From: Myxocyprinus asiaticus
Lineage: Eukaryota; Chordata; Actinopteri; Cypriniformes; Catostomidae
Assembly: GCF_019703515.2 (NCBI RefSeq)
Contig: NC_059358.1
Span: 44,154,594 to 44,218,593 of the forward strand
DNA length: 64,000 nucleotides
Direction of reading: 5' to 3'
Made by a program: the position numbers and the translations under genes. Shown in pieces: positions 10,750 through 22,376 of the stretch; position 1 is the stretch's first letter; each line of letters starts with the position of its first letter. Under the pieces are notes generated by a model. The model searched no databases, had not been told where the DNA came from, and saw only the letters and a list, made by a program, of their open reading frames with translations.

Positions 10750-10970
10750 AGCATAAATCTGAATGAGTGGTGCACGCCATCTCCTTTTATACCCGTATGC
10801 CCGAGGCGGAGAGTGGCATACAAATTCCACTCACCAATTCTCATTGGCCTTTTCTATTTTAAGCAAAGGTGATTGGGGTTCTCAAGATTGAACCCCTAGT
10901 GTCACTACATCGACACATCGTCTCGTTCCCTCCATCAGGGAACAGAGGTTACACCAGTAACCTAGACGTT
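10750..10970 (-). repeat. DIRS copy A right inverted terminal repeat
   Basis: Reverse complement of the left terminal repeat from CACTCATTCAGAT through GACACTAGGGG, then its own outer extension with GTTCCCTCCATCAGGGAAC and GGTTACACCAGTAACC, ending at GTT 10968-10970. The minus-strand TATAAAA is at 10785-10791. Confidence 0.85.
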
Positions 10971-12229
10971 TTCTTCACTACGAAAGCAAAACCTCTTTGT
11001 TTGTTTAGACGGTTACTCCTGAAAGATGGTGCAGTTCCCACTTTGTTGGGACAATCTGGCGCTTCAGGATCACAACCTGTAAGTATGTTTGATTATTTGT
11101 GGATTTATCTGGTACCAAGAGTTCAAATGCTGAGTTTTCTATTGTAGCTATGGTGTACACCCAGTACACAGCTGTAGGCCTCTGCTAACCTGCTATCTAA
11201 TGTTTTTGTGTTGAAATAGTTTTGATAATCAGCTGCGGGCCCACTTTTAACAACAATTGTGTAGAATTAGGCAGATTGTTTGTCATTCTTACTATCATTA
11301 ATTGTGATCAAGTGTGGAGATGGATTTATTTTTACAAATGGTCAGTTTACGTCTGCAATCCATGGTAGTGCTCGGCTAACTTGCTATGTAATGTTATTGT
11401 TTTGGTAAGGGTTTATTATTCAGCTGTGGGCTGGCTTTTACCTGAAACTGTGTAACAAAATGGTCGAACTCAAGAGTCTTATATGATTATATAATTACAA
11501 GCTGTAATGTTATGGCCGCTATCCACGGTAGTGCACGGTTAACTTGTTCACAAACTATCTAATACACCTGGTAATGTCCATCTGGGAGTAAGCCTCTGTT
11601 CTCTGTTCATAGCTCTGGCAAACAAAGTTTGGCTACACCCATTCCAGCAAAAGATGACTAACTTAGATGCACTACATGTCTTTTACTTGAAGCTTTGTTA
11701 GGTTCACAATAAATCAACAGTGTACTTGTAAGAAAGCTACAAAATTAAAACATACCACTGTGAAACATTCTGCTCAAGTCGTGCTTGCGAAGGTGGTTCG
11801 GGTCGATCAGCTTGCTCTTCCAAACTTTCATTATCAGACTCGGGCTAGAGCTGGTACGGCAAAAACTGACGCCACTGTTACCATAGTTACAATAGTGTTT
11901 ACAGAGCTGCTCAGGAAGCCTTGGGAGCTGAAACTCAGTTATGATAAGGGGTGTTACATTTCCGACACACGCTCTACGTGGTTGGCCAATCACAACAGAC
12001 TAGGCCAGCTGACCAATCAGAGCAGACTGGGCTTTTCAGAAAGGGGGGGCTTTAAAGAGACAGGAGATAAATCAGAGCGTATCAGCCAGAGTATGAAGAG
12101 AGGGTAGAAGCAATGTACAGTATGAGAAAAATAATGTTTTTTTAACATTAAAGCATGTAAATCTATTCCAGTAGACCCCCAAAATAAAATTATGAACCTG
12201 TAAATTAGCATAATATGGGCTCTTTTAGA

Positions 12230-12948
12230 TTTACCTTAATGTTCCATTAGTTAAGGATTTATAAAGAGATTCAATAATGACTAATAACTCATTTATAAAT
12301 TCATTATAATCAATGATGTGCAGTTAACAAAATGCTTTAAAAAGGGTGACTTTCATGCAATACATGACAAATAGTGAGCCATTTTAACTCACATGTTATA
12401 AATGCTTAATAACACTTATTCAACATTAGTAACATATGAACATGACGTTCAGTCTGGTTTAATGGTCATCAGGCATTATTACATTATATATGCTGTAAAT
12501 GAGCATGAAGAGCTGAAAAGTGTTTTTGCAGAGGACTTTAGGTAACTAGGACTAGGTCAGTTGGGACAGCGCCATTCTTTTGACATCAGTGTGACAAAGT
12601 GGCAACAGAAGTGAGTCTAGACATTACAGTGATGAATATAAACTCCAAATGACATAATACCTCCTTTTAATCCTACTATAATATTCTATTTTTTGCTTCA
12701 TAGTGACAGAATTCATGAACAAGTGTATTTTATGTTTTTGAGTCATGTAAGTATGAAGTGTGTTTAAAAAGCATTTATAACATGTAAGTTATAATTCTCA
12801 TTATTGGGGAAGTATTTAATTAAAGTTGCCTTTTTAATTTTTGTTGTTATAACTGCATATAAATGATTTATAATGTAATTGTATATGACTTAGTAATAAA
12901 CCACTCTATAAACACTTAACAAATGGAGCATTAATGTAAAGTGTTATC
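12230..12948. mobile_element. MITE, family M1 copy A
   Basis: The left end ATGTTCCATTAGTTAAGG... and the reverse complement of the right end (ACACTTTACATTAATG) form long imperfect inverted repeats. The interior (AAGAGCTGAAAAGTGTTTTTG, then AGGACTTTAGGTAACTAG) matches 27727-28479 in reverse orientation, so two copies of one family are present. It has no coding capacity. The superfamily is unresolved. Confidence 0.7.
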
Positions 12949-13317
12949 AGATTTATTTGCATTGTGGCATTGTTTGCATGACAAATGAAGCACAATCCCT
13001 CAATTCTCATTACCGTTGTGTCAAGACATTTTACTTTTTAGCTTGTTTGCAATTCTTATTATTCTCAGTGATGATTCTCACTATATTCTCATTATTGTTC
13101 TACGTTTTATTAAAATCAGCATAAATTAAAAGCAGTATAAGCAAAACAGACTGATTGCACTGTGAATTGCACAACAGTAGGTCGAAAATTCTTCATTTAA
13201 AATCGGTCTGTGCTTTCTTTTTCTGTGCGATCTGAATTTCAAAGCACTGCCCCCAGTTGCCAAAGTTGGAAATGTTGAACGTATGTGTAGTGATGAGTCA
13301 ACGGAGTTAAGATCCAT
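12949..13317. other. Unannotated AT-rich stretch
   Basis: No coding signal or recognised element. Confidence 0.4.
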
Positions 13318-13772
13318 GTGCAGCTTTTAATAACAATAAACGTTGTAATACTGACAGGCAGGGGTCAAACACCAGCCAAGGCAATCCAGAGAGTAGTCGA
13401 TAAATAGACAAGAGGTCAGGGCAGGTGGCAGACAATCACAGACAATCACAGGTTATATCCACGTAAACAAAGCAGTAACAGTAGGCAGGCAGCAATGGGT
13501 CAAAACAGGGTAAACAGTCCAGGATCATACACAGGCAAGGTAGTAACACAGGTAATGCTCAGCAATGTCAGCCAGGGCAAAACAAGACTTCGCAATGAGA
13601 GAGAGTGAGAGTGAGTCTTAAATAGCTGAGATAATGAGAAACAGGTGAGTAGGTAATCAGTGCCAGGTATGGGGATTATGGGAAATGGAGTCCAGAGAGT
13701 TAAAGTCAATACCTGGGTGATGGAGCCCTCTGGTGGTGAGTGGGAGGAACTACAGAGGCGTGATTCGTAACA
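13318..13772 (-). mobile_element. Putative solo LTR
   Basis: On the minus strand it begins TGTTACGAATCACGCC and has a TATA-like CTATTTAAGACTC in the middle and an ATTAAAA signal near its end, ending in CA. No internal retroelement genes adjoin it. The candidate flanks CATG/TATG are only a weak target duplication. Layout and a shared TTCCCATAAT block resemble the unit at 30057-30400. It could instead be the 3' part of another repeat. Confidence 0.4.
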
Positions 13773-15670
13773 GTATGAGCAGGTGTGATCTCCAGTTTTT
13801 AGGTGAAATGTCCACAGAGTGGTGCCAAAAGCAAGCTGAAAGTGAGTTGTTTTTAGTTGTAAATGATAGTCAACAGGAATGCATAATTTATTAACCATAG
13901 GCCCTAACTGAAACCCCAAACCCCAAACTCAAACCTAACCATCAGTGGAGTAAAAATATAACTTTAAAGCGAAAGCAACTTCCAAACCGCACTTATCATA
14001 GTTTATGTGAACACGATTACTTCCTGATTTTAGTGCAGGATGATAATCCGTGTCTCTGAGGCTGCTTATGTTGCATATCACTCATGCTATCACTCGCACC
14101 ACAGGAGAAGGTAACATATTTGAATTGATGATTGATATTTGAAATTGCACTTTTTGCACAAATTGCAATCTTACATAATGTAATCCAAATAGTGTGCCAA
14201 AAACTTTGTGATTGTTCTTGTGCACTAGTTTGTTGGGTATTATGTCAAGTAAACTTCTATTAGAGTTGACTGAAAGAAGTGCATGTTGCTAAAAAAGCAC
14301 AAAAAGATCAATGCAGTGCCACACAAGCGATTATTCTTTCAAAAGGAGTCCATAGATTGACACTCCATTCATGGCCACATTAAAAATAAGCGAGCAGCTC
14401 ATTTTAGCCTTTTACTGCAAAGAGGCTTTCTATTCCGACATTATCTTCAGTTGGGTGGAGAAATCTTTTATATTTTTCTAAAGGAGCAAATGAAAATCAA
14501 TGGGAAAATGTTTCACTGGATTCTTTTTTTGTGCTCAATACGAGTCCCACTATTTCTCCAAACAATTATGAACAAGTTTCCAACTTTGCAGCTGTATATC
14601 CTGCTAACCGATGACAGGGCAGAAGTTCATACAGCAACTTTAGAATACCTATCAAGAATTGAATTGATCTCCTCTCTGTTTGGCTGCAATTGCTGGAGAA
14701 CAAATGGAGCCTGCTGATCAATCCAGTCAACTCAGTGCAACCTGTCAGTGTTTGAAGGTTTACAAAGAGAGATCTGAGCTCACTGAGCCATTAACTGCCA
14801 CAGACTGCGGTCATCAACATTCACGCATCTGTAATCATTACAAACAGGAAATAGATAAAGACGCCTGTATGAATACATGACCCGAACTACATATGTGACT
14901 TGCAGAGAACTCCAGATTGAGATGTACAGCTCTAAACTATAATTAGTGTTGTTTACTAAGGCAAGCATCACAATCGTTTGTGCTTAAATTATGTGGCTTT
15001 TTGAGAAGAAGTGTGCTATTACTTAAAGCAATCAACAGTCGTTTCTTTGACTTTGGGCAATTTCATGTCCCAGAGGATCTCAGATATTTCAATGTTTTTC
15101 CTTTTGTTACATTATATGAAGTTCACAATAAAACTGACTTTTTACAAGGCCTTTTTTGTTTATTTTGGTACTTTTAAAATGCCTTTTATGCATATACTTT
15201 CCTTTTTGAGCCTTGTCCCAGATCCAGACTTTCAATATTAAACTATGAAAATCAATTATAAAAATACAAATCATTACATGTTTAAAAGCAACCAAAGTTC
15301 AGCCATGCAACTGTATGTGGTGCTAGCTAATCAACTTGCGATCTCTCTTTGGCTAACATTTAAATTTGTATGTTTTGCGTGCAGATCAGATAGTTTCACT
15401 GCAGAGCTGTGAGAGTTTTTCTTTGAGGACTAGATCTGCTACATGGGGATTGTTTGTAATGTCTTTTTGTACAGCAGCTTGTCTTGTGTTTTGTCTAATT
15501 GTGCAGCAGCAGCATGTCCACGTGTATGTGTATTTTGTAGCAGTATCAAGTCTCCGTTCTTGCTCTGCAGCAGCAGCAGCGAAGCAGATAAATTCCTCAA
15601 AGACCAATATTCTATCAGTATGACATACTGACATTAACATTCAATTATTTTCAGACAGCTGTCATGACTA

Positions 15671-15673
<3 letters not shown>
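13773..15673. other. Unannotated stretch
   Basis: Mostly unremarkable sequence. Around 13900-13940 there is an ACCCCAAACCCCAAACTC run. Short open frames (14451-14717, 15366-15623) resemble no family and are treated as chance. CAG/GCA repeats near 15568-15582 are short. Confidence 0.4.

Positions 15674-15747
<74 letters not shown>
15674..15747. repeat. (TA)n microsatellite
   Basis: About 37 TA units directly at the truncated 3' edge of the L1 fragment. Confidence 0.95.
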
Positions 15748-15754
<7 letters not shown>

Positions 15755-16375
15755 AAAAAAAGATATACTTTCAAACATCATCATCTATTCTAGAATAAAT
15801 CTTATGGACTGATGAAAAGAATGTATAGTCCCTCCCAGATAGGTTCAAAAGTCTCCAAATATCTGTAAGACCAAGATTTTTACACATCCTGTGAAGCGTC
15901 AATGTTGCTCTAGAGGGCTTACACACTTTTGCTTCACTATGATCAAGGACTGAGTCCATCAATAGATTAAAGTCTCCTCCCAATATTATATCATGAGGGG
16001 TGCCAGTGACTTGCAACATCCCTTCAAGATCTATAAAAAAGCCCTGATCATCAATGTTAGGTGCGTAAATATTAGCCAAAATAAGACTTTGCCCCTGAAT
16101 TTCTGCTAAAACAATAATGACTCTTCCTAATTTATCTTTACTCTGTTTGAGACATTTGAATTGTAGATGTTTATTTATCAATGTAATGACTCCCCTGCTC
16201 TTATTTGTGCCAGTACTAAAGAAAACATACCCACCCCATATCTTCCCAAAGATGCATTTCTTGAAGAAAAACAATATCATATTTTTTTACGTTTCAGAAA
16301 AGAAATAACCTTCCTTCTTTTTATGGGGTGCCCCAACCCATTCACATTCCACGTGGAGAGAGACAATCCATTCAT
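15748..16375 (-). pseudogene. L1-type LINE endonuclease fragment
   Basis: Minus-strand ORF2 start. The Met at 16375 is followed by STWNVNGLGHPIKRRK, then LQEMHL (E of the active site) near 16255 after a frameshift in an A-rich tract, SRGVITLINK, the ANIYAPN block, GGDFN (about 15988-16000) and YTFFSSVHKIYSRIDD at the end. This is the L1 pattern and differs from the L2 endonuclease next to it. The domain is truncated at 15748, where the TA microsatellite begins. About 205 codons remain. Confidence 0.85.
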
Positions 16376-16493
16376 ATTAACAACTGACATTTTGACATAT
16401 TAGAAAAAATAGATTGTATAACAAAAATAAAATGATAATGACCACATTCCAACATTAGATCAACAATCCCCAGTGTATCAGAATTTATATCAT

Positions 16494-16787
16494 TTAAAGT
16501 GTTAAGACTAGCAAAGTGCACAGAGCTCGCCGTTCACATGTCCGATCCTCGCATGGCGTCACATGACTCCAGAGGCTGGATCTGTTAAAATCGCCGAGAA
16601 TAATAGTAAGTGAGTCTGGGTATTGTTGTTTCATATCTGTGATCTGATCAGCCAGCTGTTGCAGTGCTGCGCTCACACACTCTTGTGGAGGAATATAAAC
16701 ACTCACCAGAATGAATGAGGAAAACACCTGTGGCGAGTAGAAAGTCTTACAGTTGATAAAGAGTGCCTCCAAATTAGGACAGCACAT
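16494..16787 (-). pseudogene. L2 endonuclease fragment, readable part
   Basis: An open stretch of 97 codons covering the centre of the APE-type endonuclease: VSVYIPPQECVSAALQQLA and TIILGDFN. The sequence after GDFNRSS does not follow the family, so the junction lies near 16590-16560. The catalytic domain is incomplete. Confidence 0.7.
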
Positions 16788-17395
16788 CTTCTTTAACGTT
16801 GTAACATCTGTACACCAACTTTCACTGATGTAAAAGCATGTTCCACAGCCTCACGTTATCCCCATTAACTCCGCAATGCGATCCACTCTGAACAGCTAAA
16901 AGCCTGGCAGATGTAACTCGCTGTCCGGAATTGCTTTACTCAGCCAGGTTTCTGTGAAGCACAATGCAGGAGAGTTTGAAAAGTCCTTGTTTTTGCGGGT
17001 GAGGAGGTGTAGTTCGTTTGTTTTGTTAGGAAGAGAGCGGAGGTTCGCTAGATGAATACTTGGCAGTGCTGATCGAAAGCCACGCTGTCAGAGCTTGACC
17101 AGCGTGCCGGCTCGCTTGCGTCTCATAGTGCGCTTGAACAACACAGCTGTGCCTCTAAATAAATGTCCATCAAAATGTCTGAATAGTCAAAAACTGGGAA
17201 AAGATTGTCTGGCATGTGCTGCCGAATGTTCAGCAGTTCATTCCTGGTAAAACTGATTGGAAAAATTACTAAACACAGGACAAACAAACAAAAACAACAA
17301 AAGAATTGCTCCACACCGAGGTTGCCATTAGGAGTGGCAGAAGTTGCTGTCAAAGGAAGTTATTAAAACTGAACCCCAAAAATGCACCACAGACT
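16500..17395 (-). mobile_element. L2/CR1-type LINE fragment (leader and endonuclease)
   Basis: Same family as the LINE at 36-2660. The minus strand reads leader (17390-17000), an ETWL-like region, then CCPNLEALFINCKTFYSPQ, VSVYIPPQ and ILGDFN (about 16595-16612). It ends at about 16500 without reverse transcriptase. It retains a segment near 16745-16775 that is missing from the 2.2 kb copy. Confidence 0.75.
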
Positions 17396-18190
17396 ATTGA
17401 CAGTGTGGGTAGAGGTGCTATAAATGATCAATCCATCTACAGAATAGTTTTGCTATAGTCACAAATATGCCAGAGCATATGTTTAATATTATTTGCTCTC
17501 ATGGTGTAACGTCTTTACAAAAGAAAATAGGTTATGTTCATAGAGAACCAAATGATTCTAATGGCATATTTCTCCTTTCATCCCCCTCCTCTTGTGTGTC
17601 TTGTATCAGCCTGCCAAAATCACTGATCAGAATCATTGATTAGGTCCATTTATTGCTCAAGCTAATGGACAGTCCCGCCACGGGCCTCTTCATAGAACAG
17701 CCTGGCTCCTTCGCACAACGTTTTGTTTGCCAAAGCAGTGTACATTTTGTATTTCTGAGTGTGGCAGTCAATGAATCTTGATAATGTGCAAGCATTGGGC
17801 ACATAACTCACATTGATAGCCTTTATATTGTGCCAGGCAGTTATAAATCTGGGTCTGGAGACATGAATATGCATTGACAGTCAACTCCAGCAGCCCCTGA
17901 ATATAGTTTCAGTGATACAAGCAGTTTGTTTGCCAAAAAAAAAAAAAAAAAAAAAAAAAAATGCTTTTGGGTCATTCCAAATATCTATAATGGTAATTGC
18001 ACAAATGGACTCCACCTCAAAAGACCCACCCCTAAGTCTCTGTGGTATTCTGCTCCCTAGTGAAAGGTGAAATTTGTAAGTTTGATCACTTTCATAACTA
18101 ATTGCACACCTCTTGCACCAAGCTGCATGAGTTTAGATATCAATCATGCCCATAGAAAAAACGGTCTGGTCTTGTAGGTATAAGATGGTC
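17396..18190. other. Unannotated stretch with poly-A
   Basis: Holds a 27-base A run at 17935-17961. The rest shows no element. 17640-17880 is of even composition and repeat-free to my eye; whether it is conserved cannot be judged here. Confidence 0.4.
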
Positions 18191-18194
18191 ACAC

Positions 18195-18362
18195 AGCCTG
18201 GTCTACATTGCAGGTTTTAGAGTGGTTTTGGGTACTAATAATCTTGATCTAATCAAGCTGGGGATCCAGTTAAATCAGCTAAACCAGCTTGGCAAGGCTT
18301 TGAGACCAGCAATACCATATTAAACCAGCTAAGGCCAGCAGACTACCTTAGGTTAGTTGTGG
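18195..18362. repeat. Degenerate ACCAGCT-type repeat
   Basis: Repeated motifs of the kind AAACCAGCT, GACCAGCA and GGCCAGCAG with spacer variation, a pattern common in fish non-coding repeats. Confidence 0.5.
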
Positions 18363-20098
18363 CTTTTTTCTTTTCTTTTTTTTTTTCTGTGTTTTAATGT
18401 GTCTTGTTTCTCCCCACAGATAGCCACATGAATACAATCTGCACTATAAAAACTGTACAAGTACTATTAGAGATACATCATGTCAATAATGAACTGCATG
18501 TGTCAAAGAAGGGAATATATTCACTTTAATCTGTTACATAGTGAGTCAGTGATGTTATGGTGTTGGGAGAAGATAAGCACCACTCAAACCTTCATGATTC
18601 ACCGACGTCTGAAGCGTGTGTCTGAAGCCGTCACATAAAACATGAGAAATGGAAAGACAGATAAGTGCAATGAGCAGTTATGTGGTCTAATGTACCCACT
18701 GACACAGATCAAGGGGTGCAAATAAAGACCATAAGTGCTGCTCTCTGTCAAAAAGCTCCTTCTCTTTAAGCGTGCTATCATTCTCCATCATTTTGATGGT
18801 TTGCTGTATTTCTTCATTTCACTGGTCAGTCACCTAGAATTAATGTTTGTCTGTGAGAACAAGCTAATTAGTTTTGTTGATGCCTGTCTATCACCTTGTT
18901 ATGAAGTTTGTTGACCAGATCAATGGGTAATAAGTAAGGTCCTTCTTGCAATTTCGACAAAGCCTCGTCAATGTCAGCCAGCTAGATAACATTACATTGG
19001 CATATTTAAATCGACAGAATTCACAACAACAATGTTCAAAACATTACAGAAAAATAAGTTTACAGAAAAAAGGAAGATTTATGAACACTGGTTCTGCAAA
19101 CCCAAACCTGTTCTGTTTATCTTAACATTACTAAATGAACAAAACTTTGAACCCTTTAAAAATTAAACATTTTGTCCATTCACTGTATGAAAAGCACCCC
19201 TACAATTTGAAAAGTGTTTAGTAGATTAGTAATTAATGACATTAGAAGTTAATCACATTTCTGAAAAATATTTATTTTGTAACAATAGTTTGCCAGTTAA
19301 TTGATCCAGGTGTATTAATGTATTTTAAAACACTAATTTATATTCAAATGTATATTTTCTATATAGTATAGGCAAGGTGGAATAGCTAGAAGTGCCTGTG
19401 GTGTCTGTGGACTTTTAGATTTTTTCTGTTCTTATTCATTTTTAATTACATTGCATTAGATCATCTGATGTCACCCTTATGCTGTTTTATATTTAGGATG
19501 TTTAATTATGCTCTATTATAATTATTTTTTTTATAAGGCAGTTCAAATGTAATTGAGGTAAACTGGTCAGTCCAAGTCACAATATTAAATATCATTGTGG
19601 CATATGAATGATACTAATAGATATTAAATAAGTATTTCAGGCTATGTTACAGATGGATCATTTGCGTAATAACTCTCAAGCCTCAGGTGGCACACGGGGG
19701 GATATTCTCAGCGCCAAACATCTCATTCAAGGTATGAACACCAGTGGCAATAATGAGGGCTGTTATTTAATCGGGCCTTATGAAACTCCTTCAAAGTACT
19801 TAATATGGCACACAGTGTTAGAAGAGGTGAAACTCTTTTGCAGTTAAGCATAAGAAAGAAGCCACTCGACCCATAAAAATAAGTTTCACATGCAGTCCTT
19901 CACTTGAGAAGATACTCAAGTATGGATCCACACAGTAAACTCTGTCTTATTATTTGCCTTGCTGACACTATCAAGAGAATCCTATAGACTGCATGTTACA
20001 GTGTAATTACAATGTAATACTAATGAACAAAATGGACTCAATATATTATTATTTGTAGAGCTGAAGGGATATCCCTCTTGTGCAGTAATATATATATA
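18363..20098. other. Unannotated, mostly low-repeat stretch
   Basis: No recognisable mobile element. 18595-19010 and 19650-19930 are of mixed composition and could be conserved non-coding DNA upstream of the receptor gene, but nothing in one sequence proves that. Confidence 0.35.
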
Positions 20099-21087
20099 CA
20101 GTTGAAGTCAGAAATTTACATACACTTAGGTTGTCATTTAATGACTTTAAGGTAAGTCATTTAAACAAATTTTTTAACCTCTCCACAGATTTAATATTAT
20201 AAAACTATAGTTTTGGCAAGTCGTTTAGGACATCCGCTTTGTGCATGGCACGAGTAATTTTTTCAGCAATTGTTTACAGACAGATTGTTTCACTTTTAAT
20301 TGACTATATCACAATTCCAGTGGGTCAGAAGTTTACATACACTAAGTTACCTGTGCCTTTAAGCAGCTTGGAAAATTCCAGAAAATTATGTCAAGCCTTT
20401 AGACAATAAGCCAATTAGCTTCAGATAGGAGGTGTACTGAATTGAAGGTGTACCTGTTGATGTATTTTAAGGCCTACCTTCAAACTCAGTGCCTTTGCTT
20501 GACATCATGGGAAAATCAAAAGGAATCAGCCAAGACCTCAGAAAAAAAAATGTGGATCTCCACAAGTCTGGTTCATCCTTAGGAGTAATTTCCAAATGCC
20601 TGAAGGTACCACGTTCATCTGTACAAACAATAGTACGCAAGTATAAACACCATGGGACCACACAGCCATCATACTGCTCAGAAAGGAGATGCATTTTGTC
20701 TCCTAAAGATGAATATAGTTTGGTGTGAAAAGTGCAGATCAATCCCAGAAAAACAGCAAAAGACCATGTGAAGATTTTGGAGGAAATATGTAGACAAGTA
20801 TCTATATCCACAGTAAAACGAGTCCTATATCGACATAACCTGAAAGGCTGCTCAGCAAGGAAGAAGCAACTGCTCCAAAACTGCCATAAAAAAGCCAGAC
20901 TACAGTTTGCAAGTGCAAATAGGGACAAAGATCTTACTTTTTGGAGAAATGTCCTCTGATTAAACAAAAATTTAACTGTTTGGCCATAATGACCATCGTT
21001 ATGTTTGGAGTAAAAAGGGTGAGGCTTACAAGCCGAAGAACACCATCCCAACTGTGAAGCATGGGGGTGGCAGCATCATGTTTTGGG

Positions 21088-22376
21088 TAGGGATGTGCGA
21101 GACTAGTCGACTAGTTGAATAAACGGTGCTAGTCTGACACTGGAATTACTAGTCGGTTAATATTTCCCCCCATTAAACTGATAATAATTTTTACACATTT
21201 ACGTTTGGCTTTATATTTTTACAGAGGCTGCACTTAAATTACTGTGATATTAATGTTACATATTTCAAATAGAATTAATAATACAAATATTATTTAAAAA
21301 AGAGGATGTCTGGAGCAGATACAGAGGTTAATTTCACCTCAGGCTGCGAGTGCTTCTTCCCTCTCTCACTCGCGGCACGTGCATGAAAATGTCCTCTCGC
21401 TAGACAAGCAAACTCAGCAAAGAAGTAATGAAATCACTTCGTGGTGCGGGAATCGGCTATCCAAATGTTTGAAAGTCCCTAAAGATGTTTTCACATTTGA
21501 GTCTTCTTTACATCTGTGCATGCTTGGATGTTATTTTTCCACTGAGCAGGCTTTGTCAAGCGTAGGATAGCCGCCTCAGGTGAGTCATGTCCCGTCTTTC
21601 ACCGGACCATGTCGACGTGTTAATTTTACTCATCAAACAATTTATGCTTTTGAGTTAGTAGACTAGAAAATAACTGTTTTAGACTAGGTATGCCATTTTT
21701 TTAATCTGCTGATTAAGAAGGCTATTTTCAACGAGGTGCCGACTATCTGTTATTCTGTGTGCATGTCATGTTTAGAATACATTAGGTTTATTGTAGGCTA
21801 CATCACAGGCCTATTTTTTCTATCCTATAGCTCCTTTTTTTTTTTTTAAATTGTAACTTATTGATTAATGTTCTTTACCGAACAGCTGTCATATTAGATC
21901 AATGGTTAATGCACGACTGCACATCGTGAAATACCCGCAACTTTTCAGCGCATTTTTTTCTCTCTCATAGTCTACCTGTTAATTATTTTGAACAATGTAA
22001 CTTTTACTTGGTGATTTCAGTTTAGAACAGGCTTTTAGAGTTGTTCCATTAATCCTGCACTATTCATTCAATTGTTTTCAATAAATATGTCTATTAAATA
22101 TTCGCTAATGTTGATTCAGTGAATGCGTGTCATGTTCTATATTTAATGTACAATGATCATAATTCAAGGCAAGCACGTCGCAGATAAATGCCCCTTTTCA
22201 GTGGAATTTAGCGTCGGATTTGGAATAGAATAAGTATTTTAAATGGGTCACATAAAAACTTTTTTTTTTTTTTTTTACTGTTTTCTGAAGGTTGGTTTCT
22301 CTTTAGACTAGTCGACTAGTCGGTTACAAAACTTCCGTTTAAATGACAGTCAAAATAGTCGTAGCTCACATCCCTA
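21088..22376 (+). mobile_element. hAT element nested in the Tc1 transposase
   Basis: Ends TAGGGATGTGCGAG (21088) and CTCACATCCCTA (to 22376) are inverted. The 8-bp flanks GTTTTGGG (21080-21087) and GTTGTGGG (22377-22384) match at 7 of 8. Removing the element and one flank restores the transposase reading at IMFWGCFAAG, which confirms the insertion. Subterminal ACTAGTCGACTAGT palindromes occur near both ends (21102-21115 and 22306-22321). Confidence 0.9.
21480..21652 (+). pseudogene. hAT transposase C-terminal dimerisation remnant
   Basis: At about 21593-21652 one frame reads RLSPDHVDVLILLIKQF, matching the LSP..VD.L.FL signature that ends the hAT dimerisation domain. Just before it, a shifted frame gives an AGFV-like segment. 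Upstream transposase is absent, so only the 3' end of the original gene survives. Confidence 0.6.

Larger units (their letters stand above)
7695..10970 (+). mobile_element. DIRS-type retrotransposon, internally deleted copy A
   Basis: Textbook DIRS layout: inverted terminal repeats (about 7695-7890 and 10750-10970), remnants of gag, reverse transcriptase/RNase H and tyrosine recombinase, and an internal complementary region at 10580-10690 that pairs with the outer ends of both terminal repeats. Both outer junctions carry GTT (7695-7697 and 10968-10970) and there is no target duplication, as expected of recombinase integration. Compared with copy B (58050 onward), most of gag and the catalytic half of the reverse transcriptase are gone. 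Confidence 0.85.
6565..12228. mobile_element. TTAA-type DNA transposon (piggyBac-like MITE), split by two insertions
   Basis: The left end TTAAAGAGGCCCAATTATGC (6565) and the complement of the right end (TAAAAGAGCCCATATTATGC, ending 12228) form about 20-bp inverted repeats next to TTAA and TTAG. The element body is 6565-6778, 7579-7694 and 10971-12228, about 1.6 kb, with no transposase frame. It has been split by a hAT MITE and by a DIRS element. The TTAA flank suggests piggyBac or Kolobok type. The superfamily is an inference. Confidence 0.6.

Noticed and set aside
13500..13919. 139-codon minus-strand protein gene
   Set aside because: Lies mostly inside the LTR-like unit, crosses its edge and resembles no protein.
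15674..15747. Regulatory or origin-type AT tract
   Set aside because: Simple TA microsatellite at a LINE edge; nothing supports another role.
20467..21051. 194-codon minus-strand open frame
   Set aside because: Antisense shadow of the Sleeping Beauty-like transposase gene.
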